Shown here: in pieces, positions 42,940-52,394 of the stretch
How the letters are laid out: each line of letters opens with the position of its first letter
Position numbering within the stretch: position 1 is the stretch's first letter
Assembly (NCBI RefSeq): GCF_000316115.1
Contig: NZ_JH993797.1
Location: 186,001 to 250,000 of the forward strand
Direction: 5' to 3'
Length of the DNA stretch: 64,000 nt
Origin: Leptolyngbya sp. PCC 7375
Lineage (GTDB): Bacteria; Cyanobacteriota; Cyanobacteriia; Phormidesmidales; Phormidesmidaceae
Program-made: the position numbers and the translations under genes
The notes under the pieces: model-generated
Databases searched by the model: none
What the model was told of the DNA's origin: nothing
The model's input: the letters and a program-made list of their open reading frames with translations, nothing else

Positions 42940-44002
42940 ATGTCGCATTCTTACAATTTTTTTTAGCAAGCTTGAGATACATTGCAAACATACCATTAAC
43001 CAACGGAGGGGAATGTTATGCAAAACAAAAATGTATTACTCAAGCAAATTAAGCACCACATAGACGAATTATCTGTAAATATAGGAGAAAGACCTACCGG
43101 CTCCGCTGCAAATCATAGAGCAGAAGATTACATTAAGCAGGTCTTTATTCGAAACAAGTTTAAGGTCACATTACAGAAATTTGATTGCCTCGACTGGGAG
43201 AAAAACGAAACAACCTTAAATATCGGGGATACTAAAGCTGATGTTGAGCCTTCACCCTATTCGTTACCTTGTAACGTTCAAGCTGGTATTGAGGTGGTCA
43301 ACAACATATTTCAGCTTGAGCAGGCTGACTTGGCAGGTAAAATCGCTGTTTTATGCGGCGAATTAACCCAAGAACCATTGATGCCAAAGAATTTTAAATT
43401 TTATAATCCCGAGCACCATCAACGAATCATTAGCTTACTAGAAGAAAAAGCTCCTGAAGCGATCCTGACGACTAGCTTGAATGATAAACACCTGCTTCCT
43501 GTCTTTGAAGATGGTGATTTTGATATTCCATCGGGTGTATTTTCTAAAAATGATAGAGATAGGATTGTAAACAGCAATTTACCGATTCATTTGAGAGTTA
43601 ACAGTAAACGAAAAAAGACAACCGGTGCGAATGTTATTGCCAGAAAAGGTCAGGCTGGTCAAAGTAAATTTGTTGTCACAGCCCATTTTGATACTAAGGC
43701 AGGAACACCAGGTGCACTTGATAATGCTGTAGGCGTTGCTGTCTTACTTACCCTGTCAGAGATGTTAAAAGAGACAATGCCAGAACATGTTGAGGTCGAA
43801 TTAGTCGCATTTAATGGGGAAGATTACTTCTCTACACCGGGACAAATCGCCTATCTCGACAAATACAGTCTTACGTTTCGCTGAAATAGCTTATAAGAAC
43901 AGAGAATTAGAAAAACAGTAGTCCCTGAAGTGAACCCCTGAATTTGGACAGTAAAATCAGACAATAGCAAGTCTAGACTAACATGTATCAACCTGAGACA
44001 TT

Positions 44003-44857
44003 CTACAATTCCTTCCTCCACTTTTCCTCAAATTCGCTGGGTGTCAAATAGCCCAAAGAAGAGTGAATTCTTTTCTTCATATACACCTCGTCTAAAAACT
44101 CTTCTATTCTCTCATACACTTCATTAAAATTGCGATAGTCCGACAAATCAACCTCCTCTTCTTTTATTGTTCTCATGAGCCGTTCAGCATAACCATTCTC
44201 ATAGGCCTTACCCACGCCTGCCATACTAATCGCTATCTCATTCTCCTCCAATATCTGAACATACGCATTGGCCGCATATTGCACCCCTTGGTCTGAATGG
44301 TGAATCTCTGGAATATACTGGTTCAGTCCTTTCTCCAACGCTGTTATCGTTAACTGTTTCTCCATCGTTCTATCCAAGTGCCAGCCTCGAATACTGCGGG
44401 TGAACACATCCATTAATACCGCTAAATAAACAAATTCGTCCTTCAATCGGATATAGGTGATGTCGCCGACCCATACCTGCTCTGGATACTCTACTACCAA
44501 CCCTTTGACCAGATTAGGATACCGCTTATATCCATGGACACTATTGGTTGTTCGTTTCCGTCGTATTCGTCGCTTTTCCAGTAGTCCCAATTCTCTCATT
44601 AATCGGCTGATACGTTTGTGATTAACACGCCATCCCTCTCGCTGTAATTGTTTAGTAATCCGTCGATACCCATAGGTGGGATACCGTCCCGCCACATCAA
44701 TGATCGCTTTTTTTAGTTCCTCTTCTTGCGTTTGTTTGTCTGATGTTGACCGATAGTAATAACGACTCCGACTGTAGCCAATGACATCACAGATGACCTG
44801 GATTGGATACTCGCCTTTCAACTGCTCTATCATGGTTCGTTTCCGCTCAGATTCCAC
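44003..44857 (-). CDS. IS3-family transposase OrfB (catalytic)
   Basis: 284 residues of IS150/IS3-type integrase. An HTH_21 region (EEELKKAIIDVAGRYPTYGY RR) precedes the DDE core: D in EQVWVGDITYIRLKDEFVY, D in IHHSDQGVQYAANAYVQ, and E in ENGYAERLMRTIKEEE. It overlaps orfA by 28 bp and is probably made as an OrfAB fusion by -1 frameshifting at a run of seven A (minus strand of 44869-44875). Intact. Confidence 0.92.
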   Translation of the reverse strand: MESERKRTMIEQLKGEYPIQVICDVIGYSRSRYYYRSTSDKQTQEEELKKAIIDVAGRYPTYGYRRITKQLQREGWRVNHKRISRLMRELGLLEKRRIRRKRTTNSVHGYKRYPNLVKGLVVEYPEQVWVGDITYIRLKDEFVYLAVLMDVFTRSIRGWHLDRTMEKQLTITALEKGLNQYIPEIHHSDQGVQYAANAYVQILEENEIAISMAGVGKAYENGYAERLMRTIKEEEVDLSDYRNFNEVYERIEEFLDEVYMKKRIHSSLGYLTPSEFEEKWRKEL

Positions 44858-45132
44858 AAGTCTGAAGCTTTTTTTGCCACCGCTAACTCCATCGTTAACC
44901 GACCCACCATTCGTTCCAATTCGGCTATTCGTTCGGCTGATTCATTTCCTCCTCCTTTGCCTCCAAACGCTAAATGCGCTTGTTTAAGAAATTCATTACG
45001 CCAACGATTGATCACTGACGTATGGACTTTATGGGCTCGACTGGCTGCGCTCACACTCCGTTGGCCGCTGACGATCTCCAGCACCACTTTTGCCTTAAAT
45101 TCGCTACTGTAGTTTCTTGGCTTGCTGGCCAT
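44830..45132 (-). CDS. IS3-family transposase OrfA
   Basis: 100 residues. An HTH of the IS3 OrfA type (SSEFKAKVVLEIVSGQRSVS, then HTSVINRWRNEFL) is followed by a leucine-zipper helix (AERIAELERMVGRLTMELA). It binds the element's ends and provides the N-terminal part of the fused transposase. Confidence 0.9.
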   Translation of the reverse strand: MASKPRNYSSEFKAKVVLEIVSGQRSVSAASRAHKVHTSVINRWRNEFLKQAHLAFGGKGGGNESAERIAELERMVGRLTMELAVAKKASDLWNLSGNEP

Positions 45133-45223
45133 ATTCCTTCCCCCGATTGGACTCTAGCTTACGCTCTCTCAGTCCTGTCCTAATTTTGGGGGTCACTACA
45201 CCCCTTCCACGGGTAGCCCCTCC

Positions 45224-46939
45224 ATGGCCCAGCTAATTGCGAACGAGCGAGTCGATGATATCCCCCTACTCCTGAATCAGATGCAGAAACTCAATCTGAG
45301 TGACCTTGTTGATGAGTACTTCAAGAGCCATGGCAACTGGAAAGGGATCAGTTTAGGCAAGGTAGTGGTGGGCTGGTTAGCGTATATTCTTTCACAAGGA
45401 GATCATCGACTCAATCAGGTAGAGGATTGGATTGATGGGCTCAAAGAGACATTCAAGGTCGGCCTAGACCCGGCGGTGAGGAGCCTTGATTTCAGTGATG
45501 ATCACTTAGAAACGGTGCTCGACCAATTCAGTAACGATGAGCAGTGGGATAGCTTTGAAGGGGCTTTGAGTCGTCATACCCTGCGGGTCTATCGCTTAAG
45601 CAGGGAGTGTATCCGACTAGATACCACGACAGCCTATGGGCACAGGGAGGTCGAGGCAGAAGGATTATTCCAATTTGGACATAGCAAAGACTATCGTCCC
45701 GATTTACCTCAAGTGAAGATATCTCAAGCGGCATTAGACCCGTTAGGGCTGCCTGTGAGCACCACCGTGGTCAGTGGTAATCGAGGCGATGACCCATTGT
45801 ATATTCCTGAGATCGAGAAAGTTCAAGCGAGTGTGCAGTCGTCAGGGTTGCTGTATGTGGGCGATAGTAAGATGTCAGCGTTAGAAACCCGAGGGTACAT
45901 TGCCCAGAGCGACAATCACTACTTGTGTCCGTTGCCTGCTGTGCAGGTATCGCAGGCGGATTTAGGTGAGTTGCTAGCGCCTATGTGGCGTGGGGAGGAA
46001 TCCCTACGCCAAGTGGAATCTCAGATTAAGGGTAATGAACCGGCGTCAGAGGAGCCATCCGCTCCCCCTGAGGTGATTGCCGAGGGATTTGACGTGACCA
46101 TGACGCAATCTCTCGGTGACGGGGTAGAGGCGTTCACCTGGAAAGAAAACTGGTTGGTGGTGCATTCCTTTAAGCAGGGTGACCGGCAACGAAAAAGCCT
46201 GGATAAGCGCATTGAGAAAGCTACAGACTCCATTGCCGAACTTAATGTCACCGGTCGAGGACGTAAACGATTATCGGTGGATGAAACCGTCGACGCTGTC
46301 CAGCAGATTCTCAAACGCTACAAGGTCACTCAACTCGTGCAGGTGGACTATGAAACGACCACCCAGACGATACAAAAACGGGCTTATAAAGATAAACCGG
46401 CTCGAACGCTCACCGTAACCACCGTAACCGTAACTACTCGCCTCAACCCAGAGGCCTATCAGCACGCACTACAATTACTCGGGTGGCGAGTCTATGCTAG
46501 TAATGACCTTAATTTGACAGTGCCCGAAGCCGTCTATGGGTACCGCAACGAGTATCTCATTGAGCGATGCTTTGGGCGTTACAAAGGAAAATCGCTCGGG
46601 TTGACACCGATATATTTGACTACGGATGAACGAGTCAAGGGCTTGATTCGGCTATTAAGTCTGGGATTGCGCATCCTTTGCTTGCTTGAATTTTCAGTGC
46701 GCTGTGCGCTTGAGCTAGACTCGCAAAAACTGTCGGGTCTTTATGCGGGTAATCCAAAACGGGCAACCGTCCAACCCACTGCTGAGCTGCTACTACGGGC
46801 CTTTCGGGGGATTACTCTAACCATCATGGAGATTAATGGCGTGTGCCAACGATTCCTCTCTCCTTTATCTGAGCTGCAACAGCGTATCTTACGGCTGTTG
46901 GGGGTATCTGATGATATTTATCTTGCGCTAACAGGATAA
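45224..46939 (+). CDS. IS1634-family transposase
   Basis: 571 residues, apparently complete: the opening ANERVDDIPLLLNQMQKLNL and GDHRLNQVEDW are typical of the cyanobacterial branch. First catalytic D in ECIRLDTTTAYGH, second in GLLYVGDSKMSALETRGYI, and the late E in NEYLIERCFGRYKGKSLGL. The IS3-family element ends 28 bp before the start codon and has probably cut its natural promoter away. Confidence 0.88.
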   Translation: MAQLIANERVDDIPLLLNQMQKLNLSDLVDEYFKSHGNWKGISLGKVVVGWLAYILSQGDHRLNQVEDWIDGLKETFKVGLDPAVRSLDFSDDHLETVLDQFSNDEQWDSFEGALSRHTLRVYRLSRECIRLDTTTAYGHREVEAEGLFQFGHSKDYRPDLPQVKISQAALDPLGLPVSTTVVSGNRGDDPLYIPEIEKVQASVQSSGLLYVGDSKMSALETRGYIAQSDNHYLCPLPAVQVSQADLGELLAPMWRGEESLRQVESQIKGNEPASEEPSAPPEVIAEGFDVTMTQSLGDGVEAFTWKENWLVVHSFKQGDRQRKSLDKRIEKATDSIAELNVTGRGRKRLSVDETVDAVQQILKRYKVTQLVQVDYETTTQTIQKRAYKDKPARTLTVTTVTVTTRLNPEAYQHALQLLGWRVYASNDLNLTVPEAVYGYRNEYLIERCFGRYKGKSLGLTPIYLTTDERVKGLIRLLSLGLRILCLLEFSVRCALELDSQKLSGLYAGNPKRATVQPTAELLLRAFRGITLTIMEINGVCQRFLSPLSELQQRILRLLGVSDDIYLALTG

Positions 46940-47413
46940 CTCTTCAACCCCTCTCTATTTTGAGCGAACCATGAGTACAGTAGTGAATTTAACCAGATCA
47001 AGCTTGCCATAAACTGTGATGGGCTAGGGCTAAAAAATAACAAAACTGGAATATCATTGATGGAATGCTCCGAGAAACATATTGAACAAATCGAATCAAC
47101 TTATCAATCGTTTAAGAGTATTAAAGAAATACCCCCTTGGTATCAAGGTGATCACATGCTGTTTGCCTCTGCAAAAGTACCGACCATTGCCATCACATCT
47201 ACCGGGATATTTGATTTGGTAGATACTGTTGTTCATACCCAGCTCGATACACCAAGCCTGATAGATCCGGAACTGATTCTTGAGGTCTGCCTTTTTTTAC
47301 AAGAGATTATAAATTTAGAAGAGAAAAGATAAATCGCCACTGTGAGTTAAAAGCGTGACCATGATAAAAACAGGTCAGATGAGTTGGCATTAGTGACTTG
47401 GGAGTGAATCCTC

Positions 47414-48223
47414 ATGTTCTATCACTGCTCAGGAAACAATATAAGAATTGGCCATACCACAATGGAATACGTGATGTTCGGGCGTGGTGATACTCCGTTG
47501 ATTATCCTTCCTGGTCTTAGCGATGGGCTACAAACGGTAGAAGGCAATGCCGTTACGTTAGCCCTTTACTATCGACTGTTTGCACAAGATTTCAAAGTCT
47601 ATGTGTTCAGCCGCAAAAAAGATATGGAAGAAGGATATTCCATCGGGGATATGGCAAAAGATCTGCATACAGCTATGGATATGTTACAGCTTGAACAAGC
47701 CTTTGTCTTTGGAGTCTCTCAAGGTGGCATGATTGCTCAACGTTTAGCCATTGATTTTTCAGACAAGATTTCTAAACTCGTGATAGGAGTATCTGTTGCC
47801 AGACAAAATCAAACTATTCAGACTGTTATTGGCAATTGGATAAAGATGGCAGAGAATGGCGATTATAAGCGCCTCTTTATCGATACAATGGAGAAAACCT
47901 TTACCAAAAATCGAATTCAAAGGTATAGGTTCTTTTATCCAGTACTCACAAGAGTAGGCACGCAAAAGTCTTTCGATAGGTTCCTAAAGCAAGCCTATGC
48001 CTGTATTAATCATGATACCTACAGTGAACTAACTGACATTCAATGCCCTACCTTAGTCATTGGGGGTGATTCAGATAAAGTCGTAGGTCTTAACTCCTCT
48101 GAAGAAATGGCAGCACAAATTCGTGGTAGCAAATTGATTATCTATAAAGGACTTGGCCATGGAGCTTATGAAGAGGCTAGAGATTTTAACCATCAGGTAA
48201 AGTCCTTTTTACTTCACGGATAA
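47414..48223 (+). CDS. Alpha/beta hydrolase
   Basis: 269 residues. Nucleophile serine in VFGVSQGGMIAQRLA, acid in LVIGGDSDKVVGLNSSEEM, histidine in GLGHGAYEEA. The LIILPGLSDGLQ strand-turn supplies the oxyanion region. All three catalytic residues are present. It lies 81 bp after the broken peptidase gene on the same strand. Substrate unknown. Confidence 0.87.
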   Translation: MFYHCSGNNIRIGHTTMEYVMFGRGDTPLIILPGLSDGLQTVEGNAVTLALYYRLFAQDFKVYVFSRKKDMEEGYSIGDMAKDLHTAMDMLQLEQAFVFGVSQGGMIAQRLAIDFSDKISKLVIGVSVARQNQTIQTVIGNWIKMAENGDYKRLFIDTMEKTFTKNRIQRYRFFYPVLTRVGTQKSFDRFLKQAYACINHDTYSELTDIQCPTLVIGGDSDKVVGLNSSEEMAAQIRGSKLIIYKGLGHGAYEEARDFNHQVKSFLLHG

Positions 48224-48464
48224 ATGAGAAAAACCTGCCTCTTGGGGAGTTTCCAAACCGATTTCACTGCCCCTCCGAATTCCCTTTCTGGAAGTAGTCA
48301 TGTTATCCCAATTGGGCACACTGGAGTTTCCCATGGGCAAGGCCGGAACGCCGCTCTAAAACCCACCATATTAGGGTGTCTCTAATGGCATACATGGGGT
48401 TACGGCGGGCTCTATTATATATCCTGACTGGTTTTTGCAAAACATGTAGATCATGAAACTCCAA

Positions 48465-49649
48465 TCATGAGGTTAATTCTTTAATGCCCTTTACCAGTCT
48501 ATCCACGCCTAACGATGCATTTTCTAGCGTGAGGCTACCATAAGAAATTCTGAGATAACAACCCTGATGCATGCCGAATGCCTGCCCTGGGATCACAGCT
48601 ACTTTATAAGTCTCTACTAACTGTTTAACCAAATCTAAATCTGATAAATCCGAATTGACCTTTATAAAGAAATAAAATGCTCCGTCAGGAATAACGATTT
48701 GACAATTTTCAGGCAAAGCCTTTAGTCGTTGAAGAATACGCTCTCTGACTTTTGAGATTGCTGATAAATGCTTAGAGAGATAAGCTTTATCAGCATTTAA
48801 TGCCCCTAAGGCGGCATATTGCGAAATGACTGGAGGACAAATTAAATTAGTGTCTTGTATTTTTAGAATTGATGGTAATAGTTTCTTTGGAATAACCATA
48901 TACCCAATGCGCCAACTAGCAAATCCATAGGTTTTGGAAAGGCTGAAGAGAGAAATGGTGTGGGGCATACTATTAGGAAAAGAAGCAGGCGACGAATGTT
49001 TTACTTTGCCGTAAGTAAAATATTCATAGGCTTCATCACTAATATGATAGATGCCTGCGTCCTGACAGATGTGATTAATTTCTCTCAGAGTAGACGCATC
49101 ATAAACGACTCCGGTAGGGTTGTTAGGAGAAATTGTAACGATGGCCTTTGTTTTAGATGTGATTGCTTGGCGTAATTTATCTATTTGTGGATGATAGTTG
49201 TCATCAGTCTGGACGGGTAAAGGATGACAATTAATCATGCCAATTGCCATCTCATGATTAAAGTAATAAGGAGTGTTTAAGATGATTTCGTCTCCAGCAT
49301 GGGTAATGGCTAATATGGCATTTAAGAATCCCATATTGCTACCAGCACAAACGACAACACAATTATCATTGCCGATATCAATTTGGTTGTCTCGTTGTAA
49401 TTTCTCTTGGATGCCACTTAATAGTTTGGGAATGCCAATTGTTGCTTGATATTTATGCTCTTGAGGGTGGGCTAGAAAATCTTGAATTGCTTCGATGGAA
49501 CTATTTGGGGGCGTATATGAAACAACTCCTTGATCTAAAGGAATGGTTCCAGGATTGTTTTTGATCAGTGCTTTGATAAGCGGGATTATCGGAGTCTGTA
49601 TACTTTGCATTCGAGAGTATACGGTACTAGGAGTTGCAGCCATTTTCAT
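48465..49649 (-). CDS. Class I/II pyridoxal phosphate aminotransferase
   Basis: 394 residues, AspC-like fold I. The PLP lysine is in SLFSLSKTYGFASWRIGYMV; ISPNNPTGVVYD and ISDEAYEYF carry the N and D/Y cofactor contacts; the substrate-carboxylate arginine is near YLRISYGSLT. Complete. Amino-acid substrate not predictable. The gene converges on the alpha/beta hydrolase with 240 bp of apparently empty DNA between. Confidence 0.9.
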   Translation of the reverse strand: MKMAATPSTVYSRMQSIQTPIIPLIKALIKNNPGTIPLDQGVVSYTPPNSSIEAIQDFLAHPQEHKYQATIGIPKLLSGIQEKLQRDNQIDIGNDNCVVVCAGSNMGFLNAILAITHAGDEIILNTPYYFNHEMAIGMINCHPLPVQTDDNYHPQIDKLRQAITSKTKAIVTISPNNPTGVVYDASTLREINHICQDAGIYHISDEAYEYFTYGKVKHSSPASFPNSMPHTISLFSLSKTYGFASWRIGYMVIPKKLLPSILKIQDTNLICPPVISQYAALGALNADKAYLSKHLSAISKVRERILQRLKALPENCQIVIPDGAFYFFIKVNSDLSDLDLVKQLVETYKVAVIPGQAFGMHQGCYLRISYGSLTLENASLGVDRLVKGIKELTS

Positions 49650-49693
49650 TGAATATTACTTCGCGTATTCCTGATCTCTTGTCAGCAAGTGTA

Positions 49694-49734
49694 TCTCTTG
49701 ATGCAACGTAGTCCCTATTCGTGATGAAAATCCG
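49694..49734 (+). pseudogene. 5' fragment of a rhomboid gene
   Basis: Forty-one bases ending GTCCCTATTCGTGATGAAAA TCCG closely match the start of the intact rhomboid gene (50227-50266, GTCCCTATTCGTGACGAAAA CCCG), with a few substitutions. The match stops where the Uma2 gene's end begins. Confidence 0.65.
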
Positions 49735-49739
49735 TGATT

Positions 49740-50096
49740 TCACATCACAGATCTCACCCATTCCCGCAAAGCTAGTTCAGCGTCTACCTCATCTTGTCTG
49801 GCTGTTGACAAAAACTCATACAGCTTCACCTTCATCCCTAGCTCTACCACTAAAATACGAATAAAAAGCTCAATTAATCGAGCCGAAAACTCGTGAATTT
49901 CAAGTGGTATAGCTACTTCCAATGTTCCGTGCATGTAAGTGAAACGAATGTTGCGATCGCGACTCAGCGTATCCCGCAGCAGTTGATAACGCTGCCAATC
50001 AAGTTCGTGAAACAAAAAACGTTTTTCACCAACAGGCTGTGGCACCGGCTGTGAAATAATCGGGGCAACACTGACCATAACGGCACGTGGAAGCAA
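49740..50096 (-). CDS. Uma2 family protein, internally shortened
   Basis: 118 residues; Uma2 (restriction-endonuclease-like) proteins are usually 180-210. The N-terminal part is typical (VGEKRFLFHELDWQRYQLLR, RFTYMHGTLEVAIPLEIHE). The fold's core strand with its catalytic D/E-x-K is missing: after KLYEFLSTARQD the sequence goes straight to a C-terminal-like helix (EVDAELALREWVRSVM). An in-frame internal deletion is the simplest reading, so it is probably non-functional. It has a HIP1 site inside. Confidence 0.65.
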   Translation of the reverse strand: MLPRAVMVSVAPIISQPVPQPVGEKRFLFHELDWQRYQLLRDTLSRDRNIRFTYMHGTLEVAIPLEIHEFSARLIELFIRILVVELGMKVKLYEFLSTARQDEVDAELALREWVRSVM

Positions 50097-50240
50097 AAGA
50101 GATAGAGTTTAATTATATTAGCTAGTCATATAATGTGCGATAAAAACGCCCCCAATTATGAATGTCTTCATCCTAGCCAGCGGCCCCTGAGCGGACGCTT
50201 ACCCTGATATCCTTTAAACAAACGAATTTCTTGGTGCAGC

Positions 50241-50960
50241 GTGGTCCCTATTCGTGACGAAAACCCGGTTCAGATTACGCCCTACGTAACCTATGGACTA
50301 ATCACCCTCAACGTTTTAGTCTTTCTCTACGAACTCACGCTGTCGTCACCCATGGAACTGACAGCCTTCTTCCACACATGGGCCGTAGTTCCAGAGCAGC
50401 TAACCGTCAGTTTCTTTGGCGATGGGAGCATCCCGTTCGACATCTACGAATGGTCCACCCTATTCACCAGCCAATTCCTCCATGCCGGTCCCCTGCATCT
50501 GGCCGGTAACATGCTGTACCTATGGATTTTTGGCAATAACGTAGAAGAACAGCTGGGTCGGGCTCGATATCTGTTGCTCTATCTGGGCTGCGGCGTTCTG
50601 GCAGCCTTGACCCAATGGTATTTTGGTATGTTTTCTGAGGTGCCGTCATTGGGAGCCAGTGGTGCGATCGCAGGTATCATGGGAGCCTATATCTTTAAAT
50701 TTCCCACGGTTCGTATCGTAACAATTGTGCCTCTAGGGTTCCTATTCTTGCCCTTCAGAATTCCAGCCATATTCTATTTAGGCATCTGGTTTCTGCAGCA
50801 AGCGGCCTACGGTTTTGCCAGTCTCAGCATCCCCACTAATGTTGGTATGGCAGATGGCGGCATCGCCTACTGGGCCCATGCAGGCGGATTTGTATTTGGG
50901 GCTATCTTAGGACCAGCACTGGGGTTATTCAGTGCTAACGAAGAGATTCAACAAGGGTAG
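50241..50960 (+). CDS. Rhomboid family intramembrane serine protease
   Basis: 239 residues, starting at a GTG (MVPIRDENPVQITPYVTYGL). Six or seven membrane spans. The catalytic serine is in PSLGASGAIAGIMGAYIF and the histidine in IAYWAHAGGFVFGAILGPAL; the N/H region of span 2 is HLAGNMLYLWIFGNNVE. It is complete. It is flanked by two broken copies of itself (49694-49734 and 52593-52794). Confidence 0.92.
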   Translation: MVPIRDENPVQITPYVTYGLITLNVLVFLYELTLSSPMELTAFFHTWAVVPEQLTVSFFGDGSIPFDIYEWSTLFTSQFLHAGPLHLAGNMLYLWIFGNNVEEQLGRARYLLLYLGCGVLAALTQWYFGMFSEVPSLGASGAIAGIMGAYIFKFPTVRIVTIVPLGFLFLPFRIPAIFYLGIWFLQQAAYGFASLSIPTNVGMADGGIAYWAHAGGFVFGAILGPALGLFSANEEIQQG

Positions 50961-50962
50961 AA

Positions 50963-51070
50963 TCGACTATCATCTTTCCGTATCGCAAAAGTCGCTTAAT
51001 TCACACCATTCGAGGTGCAGGCTATGTTCTAAGAGAAGCCTTTTCCCCCAGGGCTATGTTGGCTCAATAA
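50963..51070 (+). pseudogene. C-terminal remnant of an OmpR-type response regulator
   Basis: A frame ending in TAA at 51068-51070 encodes PYRKSRLIHTIRGAGYVLRE, the wing and last strand of an OmpR/PhoB winged-helix domain. Nothing else of the gene is present; it begins right after the rhomboid stop. Confidence 0.75.
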
Positions 51071-51178
51071 CGACATCTCCTTTCGACCTTCATCCCCCCT
51101 CTACCTTAGGGTTGATTCTTTAATCAAAAGATATTTCTGTGAGAGTGAGCAACTGTCAAAGAAGCTAAAGGTTGTCGA

Positions 51179-51246
51179 GGCCCCCAAACCCCCAGAATTG
51201 GGGGTTTTGAGTCTTCCCCCCCCCAATTCTGGGGGCTAGGGGGGCC
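51179..51246. repeat. C/G-run inverted repeat
   Basis: CCCCCAGAATTGGGGG at 51189-51204 and its perfect 16-bp complement at 51221-51236, extended outside by GGCCCCC/GGGGGCC. A dispersed cyanobacterial repeat. It may act as terminator between the remnant and the minus-strand peptidase. Confidence 0.8.
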
Positions 51247-51290
51247 TGGATAACCGTTGATTTCCTCTACAAAACCCTGTTACCAGAATT

Positions 51291-52394
51291 TTATTCTGTA
51301 AAAGAATCAGCCCTACCCTTTACCTGGCGTCGCTTGAGCAACAAACCACCAACCCCCAGAGTCGCAAACCCCAACAGACTCATCGGCTCCGGTACCGATT
51401 CAGCATCGACCCGATCAATAAATTCATCAAAGATTAGCGTGTAATTTCGCGTGCGCTCCTCAATCAAACCAGGGAAAATTGTATTGATAAACTTTCGATT
51501 ATCAGTGGCTGGGTCATGCCAGGTGCGCCCATTAGGCACCCTAGGATCAGATGTCTGAGTAAAGCCATCTTGGTCGCCAATGTCCCAGTTCGTCGCCTCA
51601 GCTGCCAACACGGGCATCAAAAAATCAAACGATTCTAAATCACTACAGCAGCCGGTCCCCTTTGGATAGAAGGCATTGAGCCCCGGATTACTTTCTGCCG
51701 CAATGTCATTTTCGGCGGCAATTTCAAGGGCAAGATCTCGATACCTGAACCATGCAGGTTTCTCTGTGGCCCCCCGTCCCGCATTGAAGTACATCTTGTC
51801 GCCTACCACCAAGCTATCGAGGTTGGCCATCAGTAACGTATCGTCAATCTCTTGCTTACTCAGGCTGTCAGCATAAAAACTCGAGCCAACTAACCCAATT
51901 TCTTCAGCTCCAAAGAAAATAAATTTGATTGTGTTGTTAGTTTCTGGTTCCAGACGCTGCGCCAGTTCTAGCAACACACCAACACCTGAAGCATTGTCGT
52001 TAACGCCTTCCAGATTGGTACGATCCAGTGTAGTGCTGCTGGGAGCATTGTCGTAGTGAGCCCCTAACAGAATTTGCTGACCCGAGGTGCCAGTGCGCTC
52101 AGCCAAAATATTATAAGAAGTTAGCATCTCACCTTGCCATTCATAGGTAAATGGCTGCAAGGTAGGCTTATACCCAAATCCCTTGAGCTGCTGCACAAGA
52201 TAGTCAACCGTTTCGGCTTCCTTTTGGGTACCTACACTCCGTCCTTTTAAATTTTCAGCCAGATAGTTGATGGTCTCAACGGCAGTCTCGCCAAAGCCAA
52301 AGGATGCCGCCTGAACAGACGATGATAAAAATGGCTGAGCAGTGATGCCCAATAATATCCAGGAAAAAGCTGTTTTTTCAATCTTGATAGACAC
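51291..52394 (-). CDS. M28 family peptidase with PEP-CTERM sorting signal
   Basis: 367 residues. N-terminal signal peptide (to VQAAS). Zinc ligands and catalytic residues of M28: H and D in ILLGAHYDNAPSS and LEGVNDNASGVGVLLELA, E-E in FIFFGAEEIGLVGSSFY, and D in LLMANLDSLVVGD. The C-terminus has a PEP-CTERM tail, SVPEPMSLLGFATLGVGGLL followed by LKRR, so it is anchored or released by an exosortase. An extracellular aminopeptidase is likely. Not related closely to the interrupted M28 gene at 43 kb. Confidence 0.9.
   Translation of the reverse strand: MSIKIEKTAFSWILLGITAQPFLSSSVQAASFGFGETAVETINYLAENLKGRSVGTQKEAETVDYLVQQLKGFGYKPTLQPFTYEWQGEMLTSYNILAERTGTSGQQILLGAHYDNAPSSTTLDRTNLEGVNDNASGVGVLLELAQRLEPETNNTIKFIFFGAEEIGLVGSSFYADSLSKQEIDDTLLMANLDSLVVGDKMYFNAGRGATEKPAWFRYRDLALEIAAENDIAAESNPGLNAFYPKGTGCCSDLESFDFLMPVLAAEATNWDIGDQDGFTQTSDPRVPNGRTWHDPATDNRKFINTIFPGLIEERTRNYTLIFDEFIDRVDAESVPEPMSLLGFATLGVGGLLLKRRQVKGRADSFTE

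Larger units (their letters stand above)
43931..45195 (-). mobile_element. IS3-family insertion sequence nested in the IS1634-type element
   Basis: About 1,265 bp. Terminal repeats: TGAACCCCTGAATTTGGACAG at the left is matched by TGACCCCCAAAATTAGGACAG in complement at the right. (The left is 21 bp with several mismatches to the right.) It carries overlapping orfA and orfB on the minus strand. It sits between the left end and the transposase gene of the host element. I found no clear 3-4 bp target duplication. Confidence 0.85.
43870..46975 (+). mobile_element. IS1634-type insertion sequence, itself carrying an IS3-family element
   Basis: It lies between 6-bp TACAGT target duplications. Its ends are imperfect inverted repeats: CTTACGTTTCGCTGAAA at the left, and at the right the complement of CTCATGGTTCGCTCAAA. 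Taking out the IS3-family insert leaves about 1.84 kb with one long transposase gene, a normal size for the family. Confidence 0.88.
43018..47332 (+). pseudogene. M28 family peptidase gene interrupted by insertion sequences
   Basis: The 5' part (43018-43869, 284 codons) carries the M28 zinc residues HFDTKAGTPGALDNAVGVAV and FNGEDYF. The 3' part (46982-47332, 116 codons and stop) reads SEFNQIKLAINCDGLGLKN and later GDHMLFASAKVPTIAITS and VVHTQLDTPSLID. The break falls at a duplicated TACAGT (43864-43869, 46976-46981). Removing the insert and one duplicate restores a single frame of about 400 residues with no other damage, so the insertion is recent. As it stands the product stops at 43884 and lacks the last metal-ligand region. 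An aminopeptidase in its intact form. Confidence 0.95.

Noticed and set aside
43915..46984. 8-bp direct repeat ACAGTAGT as target duplication of the IS in the M28 gene
   Set aside because: The TACAGT pair at 43864 and 46976 fits better: it abuts matching inverted repeats and joining there restores the peptidase frame exactly. The 43915 copy lies inside the outer element.
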